64,000 nt of DNA from Lachnospiraceae bacterium UBA7054 (GTDB lineage Bacteria; Bacillota; Clostridia; Lachnospirales; Lachnospiraceae). The number at the start of each line of letters is the position of its first letter. Position 1 is the first letter of the stretch. The notes under the pieces were generated by a model. The model made no database searches and was not told where the DNA came from. It saw only the letters and a program-made list of their open reading frames with translations. The stretch is taken from assembly GCA_002492725.1 (NCBI GenBank), contig DLAF01000067.1, positions 62,001 through 126,000 of the forward strand, written 5' to 3'. A program made the translations under genes and the position numbers. Positions 26,207 through 34,464 of the stretch are shown piece by piece.

Positions 26207-27184
26207 TTATTTTAAATAGTCCCTGTACCAGTCGATTGCCAGCGCGATCCCCTTCTCAAAATCATACTCGGGATCGTACCCCAAAAGCGTCCTCGCCTTG
26301 GTGATATCAGCGTTGGAATCCCGCACGTCGCCTGCTCTGGGCGGCCCGAAATTCGGCTCCACCGACATCCCCAGCGCCTTGCAGAGATGTTCGTACAGAT
26401 CGATCAGGTAAAGACGCCCGCCCGCGCCGATGTTGAAAGCCTCCCCCGCCGCAGAAGAATCTGCCTTGCAGGCGCGCAGATTGGCCTCGATCACATTGTC
26501 GATATAGGTAAAGTCACGGGACTGTCTGCCGTCCCCGTTGATGGTCGGCGTCTCCCCGTGGAGAAGCTGTTTGATAAACTTCGGGATGACCGCTGCGTAC
26601 ATCCCGTCGGGATCCTGCCTGCGGCCAAACACATTAAAATAACGGAGTCCGTAAGTATCAAGTCCGTACAGCTCCTTGTAGAGCCGCCCATACTCTTCGT
26701 TCGTCTTCTTGGTAAGGGCGTAGGGAGAAATCACCTTCCCCTCCTGACCTTCCTTCTTCGGAAGTTCGGTCGAATCACCGTAAACGGAAGAACTGGACGC
26801 GTAAACAAACTTTTTTACGCCGCACTGTCTGGCGGCTTCCATCATATTGAGCGTTCCGCGGATATTAATCTCCTCATAGAGAAGCGGCATCTCTATACTT
26901 CTGGGAACGCTGCCCCAGGCCGCCTGATTGAGCACATAGTCCACGCCTTCGCAGGCCGCTTTACAGGTGTCCAGATCGCGGATATCGCCCTTGATAAAGG
27001 TAAATCGGCTGTTTTGGGTCAGCGGCTCGATATTCTCATATTTCCCCGTGGAAAGATCGTCCAGACAGCGCACGGTATAGCCCATAGTAAGCAGAGCCTC
27101 ACACAGATTCGATCCGATGAAGCCTGCGCCGCCGCCGACCAGAAATACGCTGTCCTTGTCAAATGTAATCTCTCTGTAACCCAT
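26207..27184 (-). CDS. UDP-N-acetylglucosamine(uronate) 4-epimerase, WbpP/TviC-like
   Basis: An extended short-chain dehydrogenase of 325 residues. GGGAGFIGSNL near residue 17 binds NAD; the serine run YASSSSVYGDS and the YALTK motif give the Ser-Tyr-Lys catalytic set. Segments such as GLRYFNVFGRRQDPDGMYAAVIPKF and INGDGRQSRDFTYIDN match WbpP and TviC almost exactly and separate it from GalE. WbpP interconverts UDP-GlcNAc and UDP-GalNAc, or their 6-carboxylates. With the UDP-GlcNAc 6-dehydrogenase two genes upstream, UDP-GalNAcA is the expected product. AAGGAG lies nine bases before the ATG. Confidence 0.88.
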   Translation of the reverse strand: MGYREITFDKDSVFLVGGGAGFIGSNLCEALLTMGYTVRCLDDLSTGKYENIEPLTQNSRFTFIKGDIRDLDTCKAACEGVDYVLNQAAWGSVPRSIEMPLLYEEINIRGTLNMMEAARQCGVKKFVYASSSSVYGDSTELPKKEGQEGKVISPYALTKKTNEEYGRLYKELYGLDTYGLRYFNVFGRRQDPDGMYAAVIPKFIKQLLHGETPTINGDGRQSRDFTYIDNVIEANLRACKADSSAAGEAFNIGAGGRLYLIDLYEHLCKALGMSVEPNFGPPRAGDVRDSNADITKARTLLGYDPEYDFEKGIALAIDWYRDYLK

Positions 27185-27204
27185 CTTCTTTTTCTCCTTC
27201 GATT

Positions 27205-28587
27205 TTATTTCCTTCCAGCTCTGTCATTCGCTTTCTTAGCCAAAAATGCCAAAACCTCCTCGCGCAGCAAAAGATACAACGCGATATAAAAAATAGAGAA
27301 TCCATATATCATATACCGCGACAGACACATAATGGTAAGTGATGTCGCGCAGACATTGGCTGCGATAAAAAGAAGTGCTACCATACAGACTACCGCCGCC
27401 TCAAACCTGCGTTTTTTCCACGCCTGCCGCAGCGCCAGCCCTGCCGCTGCCAGATACAGCAAAAAAGCGATGGGCGTGATCACAGGATGCACGATTGCGA
27501 TGCTCCTGACAAACCCGTTTCGACACAAAAGGATATAATCGTACAGCCACTGTCCGAAGCAGGCCGGCAAAAGTTTCCCTATCATCCTGCCTGCCATTTC
27601 GTCAGACATGCTGCTCTGCTCGTAATAATCTACCTCTCCCAAACCGAAATAATAGGCCGACAGCTCCGCTTCCAGAATCTGAAATTTCAGAATATCATGG
27701 TTTTCCTCCAGATAGGCCGCCCGTTCGCCAAAACGGTCCCCGGCGTACACATGATTCAGCCTCTGCTCCATCGCCTTGTGATAAAAACTGTCAAAAAAGG
27801 CCTGCTCTAAATCTCCCTCCGCAAAAACCTCTCTGTCCTTTTCATCACAGGCATAAATCACATTGGTCAGCGTATTCACCTGCCCGTAAGTATTGCCCAT
27901 AAAATACCCGGTAACACCATAATTATACACATGCACTGTCAGATCACGCAGAAGGAAAACAAGGATCACCGCCGATGCGCACAGGAATAACATTCGATAT
28001 TTTTTTTGCAGTATCACGCGAATCCCCAGAAGAAGCGCCCACAGAAGAATGGTGGTCATCATCTGTCCTCTGGTCATGGAGAGCAGATAGGCGAAAATAA
28101 GTGCAAACACCGCGTCGCGCCTTTTCCCCTCGAAAAGCATCCGCAGAAGAAAATATACAAATATGGTAAAGAGCGGGATGCACAGTCCTTCGCTCATCAC
28201 CGAATTTTCCAGAAAAATATGCAGTGACGACACATACCTTGTGACCAGATGCGGCGCCAGCTGCAGCGCCACAACCAAAAGCTCCTCCCAAAGCCGCAGG
28301 CCAAAACGCCTCGCCAGATACTCCGCAAGCGCCGTGATCCCCACAGCCGTGAGGATTCCCTGCCCCGCCATCGCCGCCGTCAGATACCCTTCCCCACAGA
28401 CAACCCGGAAAGCCGCCAGATAGAGCGGGTAGAGCGGCTCCCTGTGAATGTGCATCGTGATATACTGTTCGGAATCATTATAAACCCCGACTCCGCCGAC
28501 TGCAAGCAGCCCCAGAAAAAAGGCAAGAAGCCCTGCGAAAAGACACAGAGCTCTCTTTTTGTCTCTATTCAATCCTACAATCTCCAA
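27205..28587 (-). CDS. Polytopic membrane protein, GT-C-like
   Basis: A 460-residue membrane protein with about nine helices. After the first helix comes YNDSEQYITMHIHREPLYPLYLAAF, whose acidic and His-Arg-Glu-Pro residues in the first external loop are characteristic of GT-C transferases of the GT39/PMT_2 type. The middle external domain (about 230-340) is soluble and acidic. The gene begins with a non-ATG codon: TTG at the given end, or a second TTG five codons later with GGAG ten bases upstream; both overlap or abut the stop of the dehydrogenase gene. It is followed after 20 bases by the epimerase. Substrate unknown. Confidence 0.6.
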   Translation of the reverse strand: MEIVGLNRDKKRALCLFAGLLAFFLGLLAVGGVGVYNDSEQYITMHIHREPLYPLYLAAFRVVCGEGYLTAAMAGQGILTAVGITALAEYLARRFGLRLWEELLVVALQLAPHLVTRYVSSLHIFLENSVMSEGLCIPLFTIFVYFLLRMLFEGKRRDAVFALIFAYLLSMTRGQMMTTILLWALLLGIRVILQKKYRMLFLCASAVILVFLLRDLTVHVYNYGVTGYFMGNTYGQVNTLTNVIYACDEKDREVFAEGDLEQAFFDSFYHKAMEQRLNHVYAGDRFGERAAYLEENHDILKFQILEAELSAYYFGLGEVDYYEQSSMSDEMAGRMIGKLLPACFGQWLYDYILLCRNGFVRSIAIVHPVITPIAFLLYLAAAGLALRQAWKKRRFEAAVVCMVALLFIAANVCATSLTIMCLSRYMIYGFSIFYIALYLLLREEVLAFLAKKANDRAGRK

Positions 28588-29891
28588 TACAGATAATCCT
28601 CTGTCAGATATTCTTTGCGGTTTAGTATCCCCTTCAGATCCATCAACACCTTCCTCTTGTGCGCCTGGTTATAGAAAGAAGAAATCTTCTCTCTGTCAAG
28701 GCGCAGGAACTCTTCGTGCGCCACCGCGATAATCAGCGCATCTACTTCCCGAATATCGTCCATCGTCTGGAAGGTGATCCCATAAAGCCGTTTCGCTTCG
28801 GCAGCGTCGGCCGCCGGGTCCACCACGATCGGCACAATTCCGTACTCGCCAAGCTCCCTGTAAATATCAATCACCTTCGTGTTTCTCGTATCCGGGCAGT
28901 TTTCCTTAAAAGTAAAGCCAAGAATCGCCACTTTCGCATGTTTGACGGGGATATTTGCCCGAATCAGGTCTTTCACCAGGCTTTCCGCCACATATTTACC
29001 CATATCGTCGTTGATCCGTCTGCCGGAGAGAATGATCTGGGAGTGATACCCCAGCTCCTCCGCCTTGTAGGTCAGATAATAGGGGTCTACACCAATACAG
29101 TGTCCGCCCACAAGCCCCGGCATGAATTTCAGAAAATTCCATTTCGTCCCCGCCGCCTCAAGCACAGCCTTTGTATCGATTCCCATCTTGTGAAAAATCA
29201 TGGAAAGTTCATTCATAAACGCAATATTGATATCTCTTTGACTGTTCTCAATGACCTTGGCCGCCTCCGCCACCTTGATGGATTCTGCACGGTAAACGCC
29301 CGCATCCACCACCAGCTCATAGACCTTCGCAACGGTATCGAGGGTTTCCTCGTCCATACCCGACACGATTTTCGTGATCGTCTCCAGCCTATGTACTTTG
29401 TCACCCGGATTGATGCGTTCGGGGGAATACCCGATTTTAAAGTCCACGCCGCACTGCAAACCGGACTCTTTCTCTAAAATCGGCACACAGATGTCTTCCG
29501 TCACGCCGGGATATACCGTAGACTCAAACACCACCACGGAACCCTTCGTCAGATTCTGCCCCAGGATGCGGCTTGCCCCCTCCACCGGGGAAAGATCCGG
29601 CGTGTGGTCGTCATTGACAGGCGTGGGCACCGCAACAATGTGGAATTTTGCCTCCTTAAGCTTTGCGGGATCGGCCGTAAAATCCACCTTTGTATTCCGG
29701 ATCACCTCATCGCCCACCTCGTTCGTCGGATCGACACCGCTCCGATAAAGGGCAATCTTTTCCTCATTTAAGTCAAAACCCACTACCTTTATTTTTCTCG
29801 CAAAAGCCACCGCAATCGGCATGCCCACATAGCCAAGTCCCACCAGGGAAAGTTTTTCCTCCCCGCTCACGATCTTTTCATACAAGTTCAT
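28575..29891 (-). CDS. UDP-N-acetylglucosamine 6-dehydrogenase (WbpA/TviB-like)
   Basis: A 438-residue UDP-sugar dehydrogenase that oxidises C6 of the sugar to a carboxylate in two NAD-dependent steps. It has GLGYVGMPIA (18-27) for NAD, GYSPERINPGD, and the catalytic cysteine in GLVGGHCIGVDPYYL near residue 270. The C-terminal GFTFKENCPDTRNTKV is the nucleotide-binding half. PTPVNDDHTPDLSP and SPERINPGD favour the WbpA/TviB branch that uses UDP-GlcNAc over UDP-glucose dehydrogenases. The chosen ATG removes 33 unlikely residues from a longer frame; AAGGAG lies twelve bases upstream. It precedes the GT-C-like gene and the WbpP-type epimerase. Confidence 0.9.
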   Translation of the reverse strand: MNLYEKIVSGEEKLSLVGLGYVGMPIAVAFARKIKVVGFDLNEEKIALYRSGVDPTNEVGDEVIRNTKVDFTADPAKLKEAKFHIVAVPTPVNDDHTPDLSPVEGASRILGQNLTKGSVVVFESTVYPGVTEDICVPILEKESGLQCGVDFKIGYSPERINPGDKVHRLETITKIVSGMDEETLDTVAKVYELVVDAGVYRAESIKVAEAAKVIENSQRDINIAFMNELSMIFHKMGIDTKAVLEAAGTKWNFLKFMPGLVGGHCIGVDPYYLTYKAEELGYHSQIILSGRRINDDMGKYVAESLVKDLIRANIPVKHAKVAILGFTFKENCPDTRNTKVIDIYRELGEYGIVPIVVDPAADAAEAKRLYGITFQTMDDIREVDALIIAVAHEEFLRLDREKISSFYNQAHKRKVLMDLKGILNRKEYLTEDYLYWRL

Positions 29892-29967
29892 CTGCCGTCC
29901 GTTCTCCTTTTCTATATTTATAGTACATAACCGAGGATATTGCTTAGCTGTGTCCTCTCTACCTACT

Positions 29968-31047
29968 TTATATAAGATTTGACACCTCATCCATATAGGC
30001 CGCCGTCACCAGTTTCCGGTCAAACTCCCGTTCCATTTTTTTCCGGCCGCGTTGTCCCATAGCTGCCCGCTCTTTCGTGGAGAGCGCAAGAAATTTTTCC
30101 ATAGCGTCTATCAGCTCTTCCGGGTTCCCCGGCGTAAAGCCAAAGCCCGTCACGCCCTCCTCGAAAGCCTCCTTACATCCGCTGATATTCGAAGCGATGA
30201 CGGGTCTGCCCGTGGCCGCGCCCTCGATCAGCGCATTTGACATTCCCTCATGGAAGGAAGCCACCACAATGGCGTCTGCCGCCGCCAGATATTCATGTAC
30301 CCGGGTATGAAAGCCAATCTGCCGGATCACGCCTTCCTTCTCCAAATCATCCAACAGCTCCTGATAATCCTCATCACAGTACCCCATGATATCAAAAAAT
30401 ACCCGGTCGCTATGTAGGCGTCTCGCCGCCACAATATACTCAAGGATGCCCCGCTCCTTCATCACCCTGCCCACAAAAAGAAAATGCGTCTCCTCCCTCT
30501 CCGGATAAGGCTCATACGAATGCTTTTCCAGATTCACGCCGGAACCCATGACCATCCGTTCCTTTTTCCCGGCGATGCGCATGCTTTGAAAGATACCTCT
30601 GTTTTCTTCGTTCTGAAAGAACACGCACGCCGCCCGTTTCAGGCCCGCACGGTACATCCCGACGATCAGCTTAAGAAGAAGGCCTGTCCTGTCAAAAGCA
30701 CCCCCAAGCCCCGTGATCGTGGCAATATAGGGTATCTTTTTCATACCCGCCGCAAATCCGCCGTAGATATTGGGTTTGATGGTATAAGTCACCACCAGAT
30801 CAGACCCTGTCTCTTTCATCATTTTAACGTAAGCGCGATATAACTTCAAGTCCTCCAGCGGATTGATTCCCCTGCGGTTGATGGGTGTCCTGATTATGCG
30901 GCATCCCATATCTGTCAGTTCACGTTCTTTCACATCATCCGGCATACTCACCCAGACCTCATATTTTAGCGTGAGTGCCTTTACAAATTCGCCCCGAAAG
31001 TCATACAGGCCGCCGGAGGAATTCGTCAGAACCAAGACTTTTTTCAT
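29968..31047 (-). CDS. GT4 family glycosyltransferase (PglA-like)
   Basis: A 359-residue GT-B transferase. The start TNSSGGLYDFRGEFVKAL and VTYTIKPNIYGGFAAGMKKIPYIATITGLGGAF are the signature of the PglA/WbpX-like branch, whose members often add the second sugar to a lipid-linked bacillosamine or similar residue. The donor domain has HFLFVGRVMKERGILEYI and the EX7E motif as SFHEGMSNALIEGAATG. Its place 2 kb from the PglC-like initiating enzyme fits an early step. The best ribosome site, AAAGG, is 13 bases from the ATG, rather far. It comes 24 bases after the toxin gene, so the toxin-antitoxin promoter may also drive it. Confidence 0.9.
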   Translation of the reverse strand: MKKVLVLTNSSGGLYDFRGEFVKALTLKYEVWVSMPDDVKERELTDMGCRIIRTPINRRGINPLEDLKLYRAYVKMMKETGSDLVVTYTIKPNIYGGFAAGMKKIPYIATITGLGGAFDRTGLLLKLIVGMYRAGLKRAACVFFQNEENRGIFQSMRIAGKKERMVMGSGVNLEKHSYEPYPEREETHFLFVGRVMKERGILEYIVAARRLHSDRVFFDIMGYCDEDYQELLDDLEKEGVIRQIGFHTRVHEYLAAADAIVVASFHEGMSNALIEGAATGRPVIASNISGCKEAFEEGVTGFGFTPGNPEELIDAMEKFLALSTKERAAMGQRGRKKMEREFDRKLVTAAYMDEVSNLI

Positions 31048-31071
31048 AAAAACAATATTACCTTTCCTAAG

Positions 31072-31344
31072 CTAAAATAAGTCTGAATGTGTTCCGGTAC
31101 GGAATAGAAACAGTTCGAGCGCATCCTGACTAATGCGGTAAATAAGAAGCCAATCCGGCTCAATATGGCATTCCCGAAATCCGCTGTAATTACCTGTCAG
31201 CCCATGATCGCGATATTTTTCAGCTAATTTTTGTTCACGTGCCAATACATTAACGACGTCGCGCAGATGTTCCAGATTACAACCTCGTCTTTTGGCCAAC
31301 TTTAAATCTCTTTTAAACTGATTGGATGGTACAATTTCAAGCAT
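31072..31344 (-). CDS. yafQ: YafQ-family mRNA interferase toxin
   Basis: A 90-residue type II toxin. The residues used for RNA cleavage by E. coli YafQ are in register: His60 and Asp64 in ECHIEPDWLLIYR, His86 in RTGTHSDLF and the terminal aromatic Phe90. The beginning SNQFKRDLKLAKRRG is standard for the family. YafQ cleaves mRNA on the ribosome and is blocked by its antitoxin. The ATG overlaps the end of the dinJ-like gene by eight bases, the normal antitoxin-first order. I excluded a longer start five codons upstream because it has no ribosome site. Confidence 0.93.
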   Translation of the reverse strand: MLEIVPSNQFKRDLKLAKRRGCNLEHLRDVVNVLAREQKLAEKYRDHGLTGNYSGFRECHIEPDWLLIYRISQDALELFLFRTGTHSDLF

Positions 31345-31618
31345 CCGTAAGCACCTCATCTACCAGATCATCAAAACACGGATACCTCTTATAGCTGCCC
31401 GGATTCTTTTTCATCTCCTCATACTCATCAAGCGCTGCTCTGGTCTCCGCATTTGGCATAGAGCGTTTCACTTCAAACGGAATACCATCATGGTTGATTG
31501 CTGAGCGCAAAAACATATTGATTGCGGAAGACATATTCAAACCGAGATCATTAAAAAGGGCTTCTGCCTCCTGCTTTAATGCGGAATCTACCCGCACATT
31601 AATATTTGTTGTAGCCAT
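31337..31618 (-). CDS. dinJ: DinJ/RelB-family antitoxin
   Basis: A 93-residue ribbon-helix-helix antitoxin. INVRVDSALKQEAEALFNDLGLNMSSAINMFLRSAI is the DNA-binding and dimer domain, where the strand NVRVD contacts the operator. The acidic C-terminus with NPGSYKRYPCFDDL wraps the toxin. GGGAGG lies six bases before the ATG. A near-consensus promoter stands 54 bases upstream with an eight-base palindrome in its spacer, suitable for autorepression. The pair sits between a GT4 gene and an ATP-grasp gene, all in the same direction. Confidence 0.93.
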   Translation of the reverse strand: MATTNINVRVDSALKQEAEALFNDLGLNMSSAINMFLRSAINHDGIPFEVKRSMPNAETRAALDEYEEMKKNPGSYKRYPCFDDLVDEVLTDA

Positions 31619-31671
31619 AGCACTCCTCCCCGTCGGAACAATTTACTGCCATCTGTCGATTCTTTTCTACT

Positions 31672-31700
31672 ATTATATCGGCACGTGCAAACAACGTCAA
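31672..31700 (-). promoter_or_regulatory. SigA-type promoter of dinJ-yafQ with palindromic spacer
   Basis: On the minus strand TTGACG, a 17-base spacer and TATAAT. The spacer contains GCACGTGC, a perfect eight-base palindrome that is a candidate DinJ operator. Confidence 0.75.
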
Positions 31701-31782
31701 TAAAAAGCACAAGTTTATTTTGCGCTGTAACGCTGTCTCTTTACATTCCTCTTCATTTATTCCGCGCTATATCGGAGACGTT

Positions 31783-32766
31783 CTACGGCACGATCTCCTC
31801 CCCCGACATATCCCGTATCATCACTTCATTAAACTTCATCATGCAGACCCCTTCCCGATATTCCCCGATCCGCACCTCATTTTCCTGCCCGCAGAGGTTT
31901 TTCGCCACCGCAGCAGCCATATTCACACCGCAGCCATAAGCGTGGGGATAACCGCCGCCGAAGCGGGGGTTGACCTCGGAAATATAATAAACGCCGCCAA
32001 TTTCAAATATATCTATATCTATCATGCCGCGGAAACCGCATTCTTCCACAAAATCTCGAATCAGCCTAAACAGCTTCTCATCTTTGAAGGACACGGACTT
32101 ATCGGTCTCCCCCGCCCGCATCTTGATCTTCCTTTTGACAAAAATATCCGTGCATTTTCCCGAAAGCATGTCCACATACACGTCAGCCCCATACTCCTGC
32201 CCATCCATGTACTCCTGAATCATCAAATCATCATAGAGATTACAGAGCACTTCCACCTCTTTTTTGCTTCCCACCTTATTGATATGGATGCTGGCGCTGC
32301 CCCGCACAGGCTTCACAAACACGGGATAAGATATCTCTCCCGCCTCTTTCGCCCGATAGAAAGATTCCTTATCCGCATAGCATTTCGCCGTCGGTATCTG
32401 CATTTTTTGCAGCAGTTCAAACATCCTGTACTTGTCAAAGCAGGTCTCTACCAGCTCATAATCGGAAACAATGGGCGTCGTACCCACCGCCAGGAATCGA
32501 TCCCGCTCTTTTGCGAGAAGAGACAGTTCCGGGTCAATCAACGAAAAAACGCCTGTTATTTTTTCTTTCGCGCAGATATCCAGCACCGCATCGAGATAGC
32601 CCGGCGCCGTAATTCGCGGCACCAGATAAAAGGCATCCGCCTCGTACACCGCAGGCGCCAGATTGGAGCAGTCAGTCGCAATCACCCTGCCCTTACCCGC
32701 CAGTTCCTTCTTAAAATACTGCACCACCTTATCGCGGGTGCCTGCGCTGAGAATTAAAATGTTCAT
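31783..32766 (-). CDS. ATP-grasp domain protein (carbamoyl-phosphate synthase large-subunit-like)
   Basis: A 327-residue ATP-grasp enzyme. The N-terminal pre-ATP-grasp fold (LILSAGTRDKVVQYF) is followed by the ATP-binding domain with YPVFVKPVRGSASIHINKVGS, LMIQEYMDGQEYGADVYVD and the metal-binding IDIDIFEIGGVYYISEVNPRFGGGYPHAYGCG. ATP-grasp enzymes join a carboxylate to an amine or thiol through an acyl-phosphate. Close relatives occur beside the PglC-like sugar transferase in many Firmicute glycan loci, and may ligate amino acids to sugars. The substrate is not known. TGGAGG lies four bases from the ATG. About 100 bases with strong stem-loops lie between it and the sugar transferase gene. 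Confidence 0.85.
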   Translation of the reverse strand: MNILILSAGTRDKVVQYFKKELAGKGRVIATDCSNLAPAVYEADAFYLVPRITAPGYLDAVLDICAKEKITGVFSLIDPELSLLAKERDRFLAVGTTPIVSDYELVETCFDKYRMFELLQKMQIPTAKCYADKESFYRAKEAGEISYPVFVKPVRGSASIHINKVGSKKEVEVLCNLYDDLMIQEYMDGQEYGADVYVDMLSGKCTDIFVKRKIKMRAGETDKSVSFKDEKLFRLIRDFVEECGFRGMIDIDIFEIGGVYYISEVNPRFGGGYPHAYGCGVNMAAAVAKNLCGQENEVRIGEYREGVCMMKFNEVMIRDMSGEEIVP

Positions 32767-32790
32767 ACTGCCTCCATGACATCACAGTGC

Positions 32791-32818
32791 GGAGAATGCT
32801 GATTTTCCAGCATTCTCC
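32791..32818. other. Perfect stem-loop, 11 bp
   Basis: GGAGAATGCTG, loop ATTTTC, CAGCATTCTCC. It stands between the sugar transferase and ATP-grasp genes and has no following T-run on either strand, so it is not a standard terminator. Confidence 0.8.
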
Positions 32819-32819
32819 C

Positions 32820-32885
32820 GAGTGAAACATAGAACTTCTCAGCGAAGCAGCCTCTGCTGCTGAGCTTTAGAAGTTCTTTTCACTC
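32820..32885. other. Nested stem-loop covering the end of the sugar transferase gene
   Basis: GAGTGAAA pairs with TTTCACTC on the outside; inside, AGAACTTCT (32831-32839) pairs with AGAAGTTCT (32869-32877), with CTCAGC/GCTGAG alternatives further in. The last codons and stop codon of the sugar transferase gene form part of the stem. It could slow ribosomes, block 3' decay or act as a processing site. Confidence 0.7.
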
Positions 32886-33526
32886 TTCTCTAATCTCCCT
32901 GTCTCTTCAAGTCGTTTCCTACGAATCTCCGCGAAATTTCCTTCCGCCGCATTGGTGTCCTCCGCAACCTCGTCGGTGTGCCCGAGCACCGTCTGCACCG
33001 TCATCCACAGTACCTTCAGATCCATGCCGAAGGTCAAATGTTCCACATACTCCACGTCTTTCTGAAACCGCCTGTCCCAATCAAGGAAATTGCGCCCACT
33101 GACCTGTGCAAGCCCCGTAAGCCCGGGACGCACGCTGTGTCTTAAGCGCTCTCGATCCGTATAGTAGGGCAGATAAGAAACGAGCAGGGGTCTTGGCCCA
33201 ATCACGCTCATATCGCCCTTCAAAATATTAAAAAGCTCCGGCAGCTCATCCAAACTTGTGGCCCGCAGAAATTTTCCGAACTTTGTAAGCCGCACGGCGT
33301 CCGGCAAAAGCTCCCCCTTCTCGTCTCGCGCGTCCGTCATGGTGCGGAACTTACAGAGGGTAAAAATCTTCTCATCCTTCCCCGGCCTCTCCTGCTGAAA
33401 CAAAATCGGGCTTCCAAGCTTTGCCCGCACCAGCACCGCCAGAACGATCAAAACCGGACTAAGCACAATAATCCCGCACAGGGACAGCAGGAAATCCAGA
33501 CATCTTTTGATATACTTCTTATACAT
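32867..33526 (-). CDS. Initiating phosphoglycosyltransferase (PglC-like bacterial sugar transferase)
   Basis: A monotopic phosphoglycosyltransferase of 219 residues that moves a sugar-1-phosphate from UDP-sugar to undecaprenyl phosphate, the first committed step of a lipid-linked glycan. It has the re-entrant helix near residues 8-32 ending in LSPV, CKFRTM (58-63), the catalytic pair Asp93-Glu94 in SLDELPEL, VIGPRPLL and VRPGLTGLAQVSGRN. The Asp-Glu numbering equals that of PglC. Its close relatives use UDP-diNAc-bacillosamine; the PglF- and PglE-like genes to the right would supply that type of sugar. The C-terminal 20 residues are polar and form part of an RNA stem-loop. AGAGG lies six bases before the ATG. 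Confidence 0.92.
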   Translation of the reverse strand: MYKKYIKRCLDFLLSLCGIIVLSPVLIVLAVLVRAKLGSPILFQQERPGKDEKIFTLCKFRTMTDARDEKGELLPDAVRLTKFGKFLRATSLDELPELFNILKGDMSVIGPRPLLVSYLPYYTDRERLRHSVRPGLTGLAQVSGRNFLDWDRRFQKDVEYVEHLTFGMDLKVLWMTVQTVLGHTDEVAEDTNAAEGNFAEIRRKRLEETGRLEKSEKNF

Positions 33527-33589
33527 AGTATTCCTCTCTGCGGATAAATTATATGATATCTCCGAAGCGATCCGCCTAAACCATTTCGG

Positions 33590-33610
33590 GAGAATTGCGA
33601 AGCAATTCTC
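33590..33610. other. Perfect stem-loop, 9 bp
   Basis: GAGAATTGC, loop GAA, GCAATTCTC, in the leader of the sugar transferase transcript. Flanked at about 33.56 and 33.67 kb by copies of CCGAAGCGATC in direct orientation. Confidence 0.8.
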
Positions 33611-33613
33611 TTA

Positions 33614-33635
33614 GCGCAGAGTGCCGACTCTGCGC
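33614..33635. other. Perfect stem-loop, 9 bp, near the transcription start
   Basis: GCGCAGAGT, loop GCCG, ACTCTGCGC. It lies a few bases downstream of the minus-strand -10 box, so the transcript of the sugar transferase operon would begin in or beside this hairpin. Confidence 0.8.
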
Positions 33636-33637
33636 TT

Positions 33638-33666
33638 ATTATAGCATATATAGAATCAATTGTCTC
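33638..33666 (-). promoter_or_regulatory. Candidate SigA promoter for the sugar transferase operon
   Basis: On the minus strand GAGACA, a 17-base spacer and a perfect TATAAT, about 110 bases before the sugar transferase start. The -35 box matches four of six positions. It is back to back with the promoter of the plus-strand phosphoribosyltransferase-like gene. Confidence 0.55.
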
Positions 33667-33690
33667 CCCGAAGCGATCAAATTATAAACA

Positions 33691-33719
33691 TTGATTTACA
33701 TTCGTATAGGCTGTATAAT
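33691..33719 (+). promoter_or_regulatory. SigA promoter of the phosphoribosyltransferase-like gene
   Basis: TTGATT, a 17-base spacer and a perfect TATAAT, 76 bases before the start codon, followed by AAGGAGG seven bases from the ATG. Confidence 0.8.
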
Positions 33720-33795
33720 ATAAACAATAACACCATGATTTCTCACAGAATAATTGTGCAAAAATCAAGCCATATCATGATAAGGAGGTATACGC

Positions 33796-34437
33796 ATGAA
33801 GGAACTTATTAAAATTCACTCCAAAAGCCATCCCAACATCGAGCTGAAAGCAATCCACGGACATTTTGTGACCCCCAGCTCCCATATCAATTGCTTTTTG
33901 GATATGACCACGATGAAAACAAGGTTGAGCGAGGCATCTATGGCCGCCAAGGAACTGAGCCGTCAGATCATGCTGTCTACCGTGGTAGATACGATCGTCT
34001 GCATAGACGGCTGTGAAATCATAGGCGCTTTTCTGGCAGAGGAGCTGACAAGAGCCGGCGTCTATTCCCGCAATGCGCATCAGACAATCTATATTGTCAC
34101 TCCCGAATATTCCACATCAGGACAGATGCTCTTCCGCGATAACTATCTGCCCATGATCAAGGACAAAAATGTACTGCTGCTTCTTGCAAGCGCAACTACA
34201 GGACGCACCGTCACCAAAGCGGTACAGACTCTGACCTATTACGGTGCAACCATCAGCGGTGTGAGTGCGATTTTCAGTGCCGCCAACGCTGTGGTCGGCA
34301 TTCCGATCAATGCTTTATTTACCACATCGGATATTCCGGAATACAGGACTTACAGTTCGGAGGAATGCGCAATGTGCAAAGAGAAGCAGACCATTGACGC
34401 CTTTGCAAATGCATTCGGCTATTCTGCGATACAATAG
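33796..34437 (+). CDS. Orotate phosphoribosyltransferase-like protein
   Basis: A 213-residue protein with a type I phosphoribosyltransferase fold. NVLLLLASATTGRTVTKAVQTLTYYGA near residues 124-150 lies where the PRPP loop should be, and the TTGRT part is right, but the two acidic residues that normally precede it (as in VDDxxTTG) are replaced by Ala-Ser. A C-x2-C pair (EECAMCKEK) is near the C-terminus. Related genes in Clostridia are annotated as orotate phosphoribosyltransferase. The missing acids suggest changed chemistry or a binding role. It is one of few plus-strand genes, has its own promoter and terminator, and divides the minus-strand cluster. It may have nothing to do with glycan synthesis. 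Confidence 0.65.
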   Translation: MKELIKIHSKSHPNIELKAIHGHFVTPSSHINCFLDMTTMKTRLSEASMAAKELSRQIMLSTVVDTIVCIDGCEIIGAFLAEELTRAGVYSRNAHQTIYIVTPEYSTSGQMLFRDNYLPMIKDKNVLLLLASATTGRTVTKAVQTLTYYGATISGVSAIFSAANAVVGIPINALFTTSDIPEYRTYSSEECAMCKEKQTIDAFANAFGYSAIQ

Positions 34438-34464
34438 GCAGTCAATTATAAAGAAGTAGCACAC

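Noticed and set aside
31720..32757. Plus-strand open frame of 345 codons
   Set aside because: Antisense to the ATP-grasp gene, whose motifs are complete on the minus strand.
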